This document shows positions 62,288 through 64,000 of a DNA stretch of 64,000 nucleotides, piece by piece. The notes under the pieces were generated by a model that had not been told where the DNA came from, did no database searches, and saw nothing but the letters and a program-made list of their open reading frames with translations. Each line of letters opens with the position of its first letter. Positions within the stretch are counted from its first letter, which is position 1. This DNA is from Pelomonas caseinilytica. GTDB lineage: Bacteria > Pseudomonadota > Gammaproteobacteria > Burkholderiales > Burkholderiaceae_C. Location: the NCBI RefSeq assembly GCF_021353235.1, contig NZ_JAJTWT010000003.1:496001-560000 (forward strand), written 5' to 3'. A program made the translations under genes and the position numbers.

Positions 62288-63535
62288 TTACCAGGCACCC
62301 AGTTCGGTGCTGATGGAGACTTCACAGTCGGGAAAGATTTCGAGCTTGGTCAGCTTGAGCCGCACGCCGACGACGCCGGGCAGGCTCATCAGGCGGTTGC
62401 TGAGCTTGCCGAGCAGGGCCTCGACGAGGTCGGTGTGCTCGGCGGTGCATTCGTCGAGGATGGCGGCGCGCACGCGGCGGTAGTCGAGCACGTGGCCGAT
62501 GTCGGCGTCGCGGGCCACCACCGGCATGGCGCCGAGGTTGACCTGGGCGTCCACCTGGATGGGCTGCGGCCCGGTGCGCTCGAAGTCGAGCACGCCCAGG
62601 TTGGCGCGAAAGCGCAGGCCCTGCAGGTGGATGACCTGGCGGTTGTTGTAGCGCTGCGGCGCGCTGTGGATCTCCGGGCGCAGCGCCTGCTCGATCTGCT
62701 TGGCCGCCTGCACGCCGTCGGCCAGGGCGGTCTGCACGCAAGGATGCCAGCGTCCGCTGGCGTCGCCGGCGACGAAGGCGCGCTGGCGCGAGGCCTCGTC
62801 CATCACGGCGAAGGCCGAGGGCTCCGGCTCGAAGCCCAGCAGGGCGGCCACGTGGTCGAAGCGCTCGGCGCCGACGCTCACGGCGTCGGCGTCCGGCATC
62901 AGGCCGTCGGGCAGGGGCGTGGACAGGCGCAGCACGATGCCCGGGTGCGCCTCGATGCGCCGCACGAGGTGGCTCTGCGCGCGCCAGCCGCCGCGCGCCC
63001 AGACGGTCACGGCATGGCCGCGGTCGGCGAGGAAGAGGGCGTTCTCGGCCGCGTTGTCGCCCGCGCCCAGCACCAGCACGCGGCCGGGCGGCAGAGCCTC
63101 GCGCCGGGCGGTCAGGGCGGCGGCGTCCATCACCCGGGCATGCGGCACGGCGAAATAGCGCGCCGGGCGCAGCAGGCGCAGGCCGGTCGCCACCAGCAGG
63201 GCCCGCGCCTGCACGTGCTCGCCGGAGGACAGCTGCAGGGTCCAGCCGTCCGCGGCATGCCGGGCCGACTCCGCCTGCGTGCCCAGGCGCAGCGTCAGCT
63301 GCGGCGTGGCGGCGGCCTGGGCGGCATAACGCTCACCCAAGGCGGACAACGGCGTGGTCGGTGCGCCCAGCACCCAGTCCTGCGGAAAGTGAAGGCCGGC
63401 CAGGGCGGCGCACAGCTGCGGCTCGCGCTCGACCAGCAAGGTCGACAGCCCCAGCTGACCGAGCCACGACGCGGCGCTGCAGCCGGCGGGGCCGCCGCCG
63501 AGGATGGCTACGTCGATGGAGAGAGGGCTGTGCAT
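62288..63535 (-). CDS. FAD oxidoreductase (thioredoxin-reductase-like) fused to dihydroneopterin aldolase (FolB)
   Basis: 415 residues in one open frame. Residues 1-290: a flavoprotein with [10 protein letters not shown] near 12-21, LLVATGLRL, a second nucleotide fold [15 protein letters not shown], and [29 protein letters not shown], the FAD end. No CxxC redox pair is seen. Residues 295-415: a FolB-like domain with [30 protein letters not shown] (Tyr), [13 protein letters not shown], and [10 protein letters not shown] (Lys), the usual residues of dihydroneopterin aldolase. FolB makes the pterin branch of folate. The fusion appears real because both halves are intact; it could also reflect a lost stop between two genes. 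Confidence 0.85.
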   Translation of the reverse strand: MHSPLSIDVAILGGGPAGCSAASWLGQLGLSTLLVEREPQLCAALAGLHFPQDWVLGAPTTPLSALGERYAAQAAATPQLTLRLGTQAESARHAADGWTLQLSSGEHVQARALLVATGLRLLRPARYFAVPHARVMDAAALTARREALPPGRVLVLGAGDNAAENALFLADRGHAVTVWARGGWRAQSHLVRRIEAHPGIVLRLSTPLPDGLMPDADAVSVGAERFDHVAALLGFEPEPSAFAVMDEASRQRAFVAGDASGRWHPCVQTALADGVQAAKQIEQALRPEIHSAPQRYNNRQVIHLQGLRFRANLGVLDFERTGPQPIQVDAQVNLGAMPVVARDADIGHVLDYRRVRAAILDECTAEHTDLVEALLGKLSNRLMSLPGVVGVRLKLTKLEIFPDCEVSISTELGAW

Positions 63536-63569
63536 GGAGCGGCCGGGGCAAAGCCGCGAATTATCCCCG

Positions 63570-64000
63570 TCAGCCCCGTTTTGCGCTCGGCCGCTTCCAG
63601 AGCCGCCACCCCAGCAGCGCGGCAAGGATCACGCCGTAGACGGCCGGCTCGGCGAAGTTGTGCTTGCCCGCGCGCATCCAGATGAAGTGCATCAACGCGA
63701 TCACGGCGATGGCGTAGACGGCCCGGTGCAGGGCCCGCCAGCGCGGCGCACCCAGGGCCTTGATGGCGCGGTTGAAGCTCGTGGCGGCCAGCGGCAGCAT
63801 CAGCGTCCAGGCCGTGAAACCCATCAGGATGAAAGGGCGCTTGGCGATGTCGCGGGCGATCTCGCCGAAGTCCAACCCCATGTCCAGCCAGCCGTAGGCC
63901 AGCAGGTGCAGGCTGGCGTAGGTGAAGCTGAAGACGCCCAGCATGCGGCGAAAGCGCGCCAGCGCCGCCAGGCCCGTCAGCTCGCGCAGCGGCGTGACGG
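63570..64000 (-). CDS. msrQ: MsrQ heme-binding membrane subunit (5' partial)
   Basis: Ferric-reductase-like integral membrane protein that feeds electrons to MsrP for repair of oxidised periplasmic methionines. The visible part is about 143 residues, cut at the window edge. It has PLRELTGLAALARFRRMLG, then FSFTYASLHLLAYGWLDMG, GFTAWTLMLPLAATSFNRAIKALG and RWRALHRAVYAIAVIALMHFIWM, which hold the heme-ligand histidines. The frame stays open to base 64000, so the start is outside. MsrP is not visible here. Confidence 0.88.
   Translation of the reverse strand, partial: VTPLRELTGLAALARFRRMLGVFSFTYASLHLLAYGWLDMGLDFGEIARDIAKRPFILMGFTAWTLMLPLAATSFNRAIKALGAPRWRALHRAVYAIAVIALMHFIWMRAGKHNFAEPAVYGVILAALLGWRLWKRPSAKRG

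Overview
The window is very GC-rich, gene-dense DNA with the gene content of a betaproteobacterium of the order Burkholderiales. The Rubrivivax/Leptothrix/Roseateles (Sphaerotilaceae-like) group is the best guess. This rests on PEP-CTERM proteins, a PHA-granule phasin with a histone-like tail, a UbiM-type ubiquinone hydroxylase, TtcA next to FolB, DUF1328, and strong codon bias towards G/C in third positions. No rRNA, tRNA, CRISPR array, prophage or integrase was seen. I count about 65 genes. The two edge genes, an aldehyde dehydrogenase on the left and MsrQ on the right, are cut by the window.

Layout. 1-3.5 kb: alcohol/aldehyde oxidation operon (aldehyde dehydrogenase, Tat-signal small protein, GMC oxidoreductase, ABM-type monooxygenase). 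3.7-6.8 kb: TPR membrane protein, PlsC-like acyltransferase, CdsA-like cytidylyltransferase, ruvC. 7-10.3 kb: PEP-CTERM protein and a large secreted PHP-domain lipoprotein. 10.4-17.2 kb: sodium/solute symporter, a type II toxin-antitoxin pair with a frameshifted toxin, a heterodimeric ABC exporter, UbiM. 17.2-24.2 kb: patatin, phasin, a Marinobacter-type alcohol-forming fatty acyl-CoA reductase, GNAT, enoyl-reductase-like protein, nitrilase. 24.2-27.1 kb: minus-strand small proteins and an HNH endonuclease. 27.1-27.4 kb: a 268-bp inverted-repeat element folding as a three-way junction. 27.5-36.2 kb: TetR-controlled fatty-acid beta-oxidation cluster (acyl-CoA dehydrogenase, FadN-type HAD/ECH, thiolase, hotdog protein, enoyl-CoA hydratase). 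36.2-42.9 kb: DUF1328, SGNH hydrolase, rhamnogalacturonan lyase, thioesterase, ATM1-type ABC exporter, YecA-like and small proteins. 42.9-50.4 kb: a RAYT transposase, a MacAB-like efflux system, and a LytS/pseudo-LytS/LytR regulatory triad. 50.6-64 kb: PBP1A, VOC protein, a GNAT-like/LuxR-HTH pair, lipoproteins, a PhyH dioxygenase, a BON protein, glmU, ttcA, an oxidoreductase-FolB fusion, msrQ.

Lipid chemistry recurs: phospholipid synthesis, patatin, phasin, acyl-CoA reduction to alcohol, alcohol and aldehyde oxidation, thioesterases and complete beta-oxidation. This fits a storage-lipid-accumulating cell.

The least explained structures are non-coding. One is the three-way-junction element at 27105-27372. 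The other is a dispersed intergenic repeat with three copies (21437, 35296, 46297). In each copy the central hairpin keeps a two-base AC bulge between two stems, while the upper stem has changed sequence with pairing preserved. A RAYT-family transposase at 42936 is a plausible partner for these repeats.
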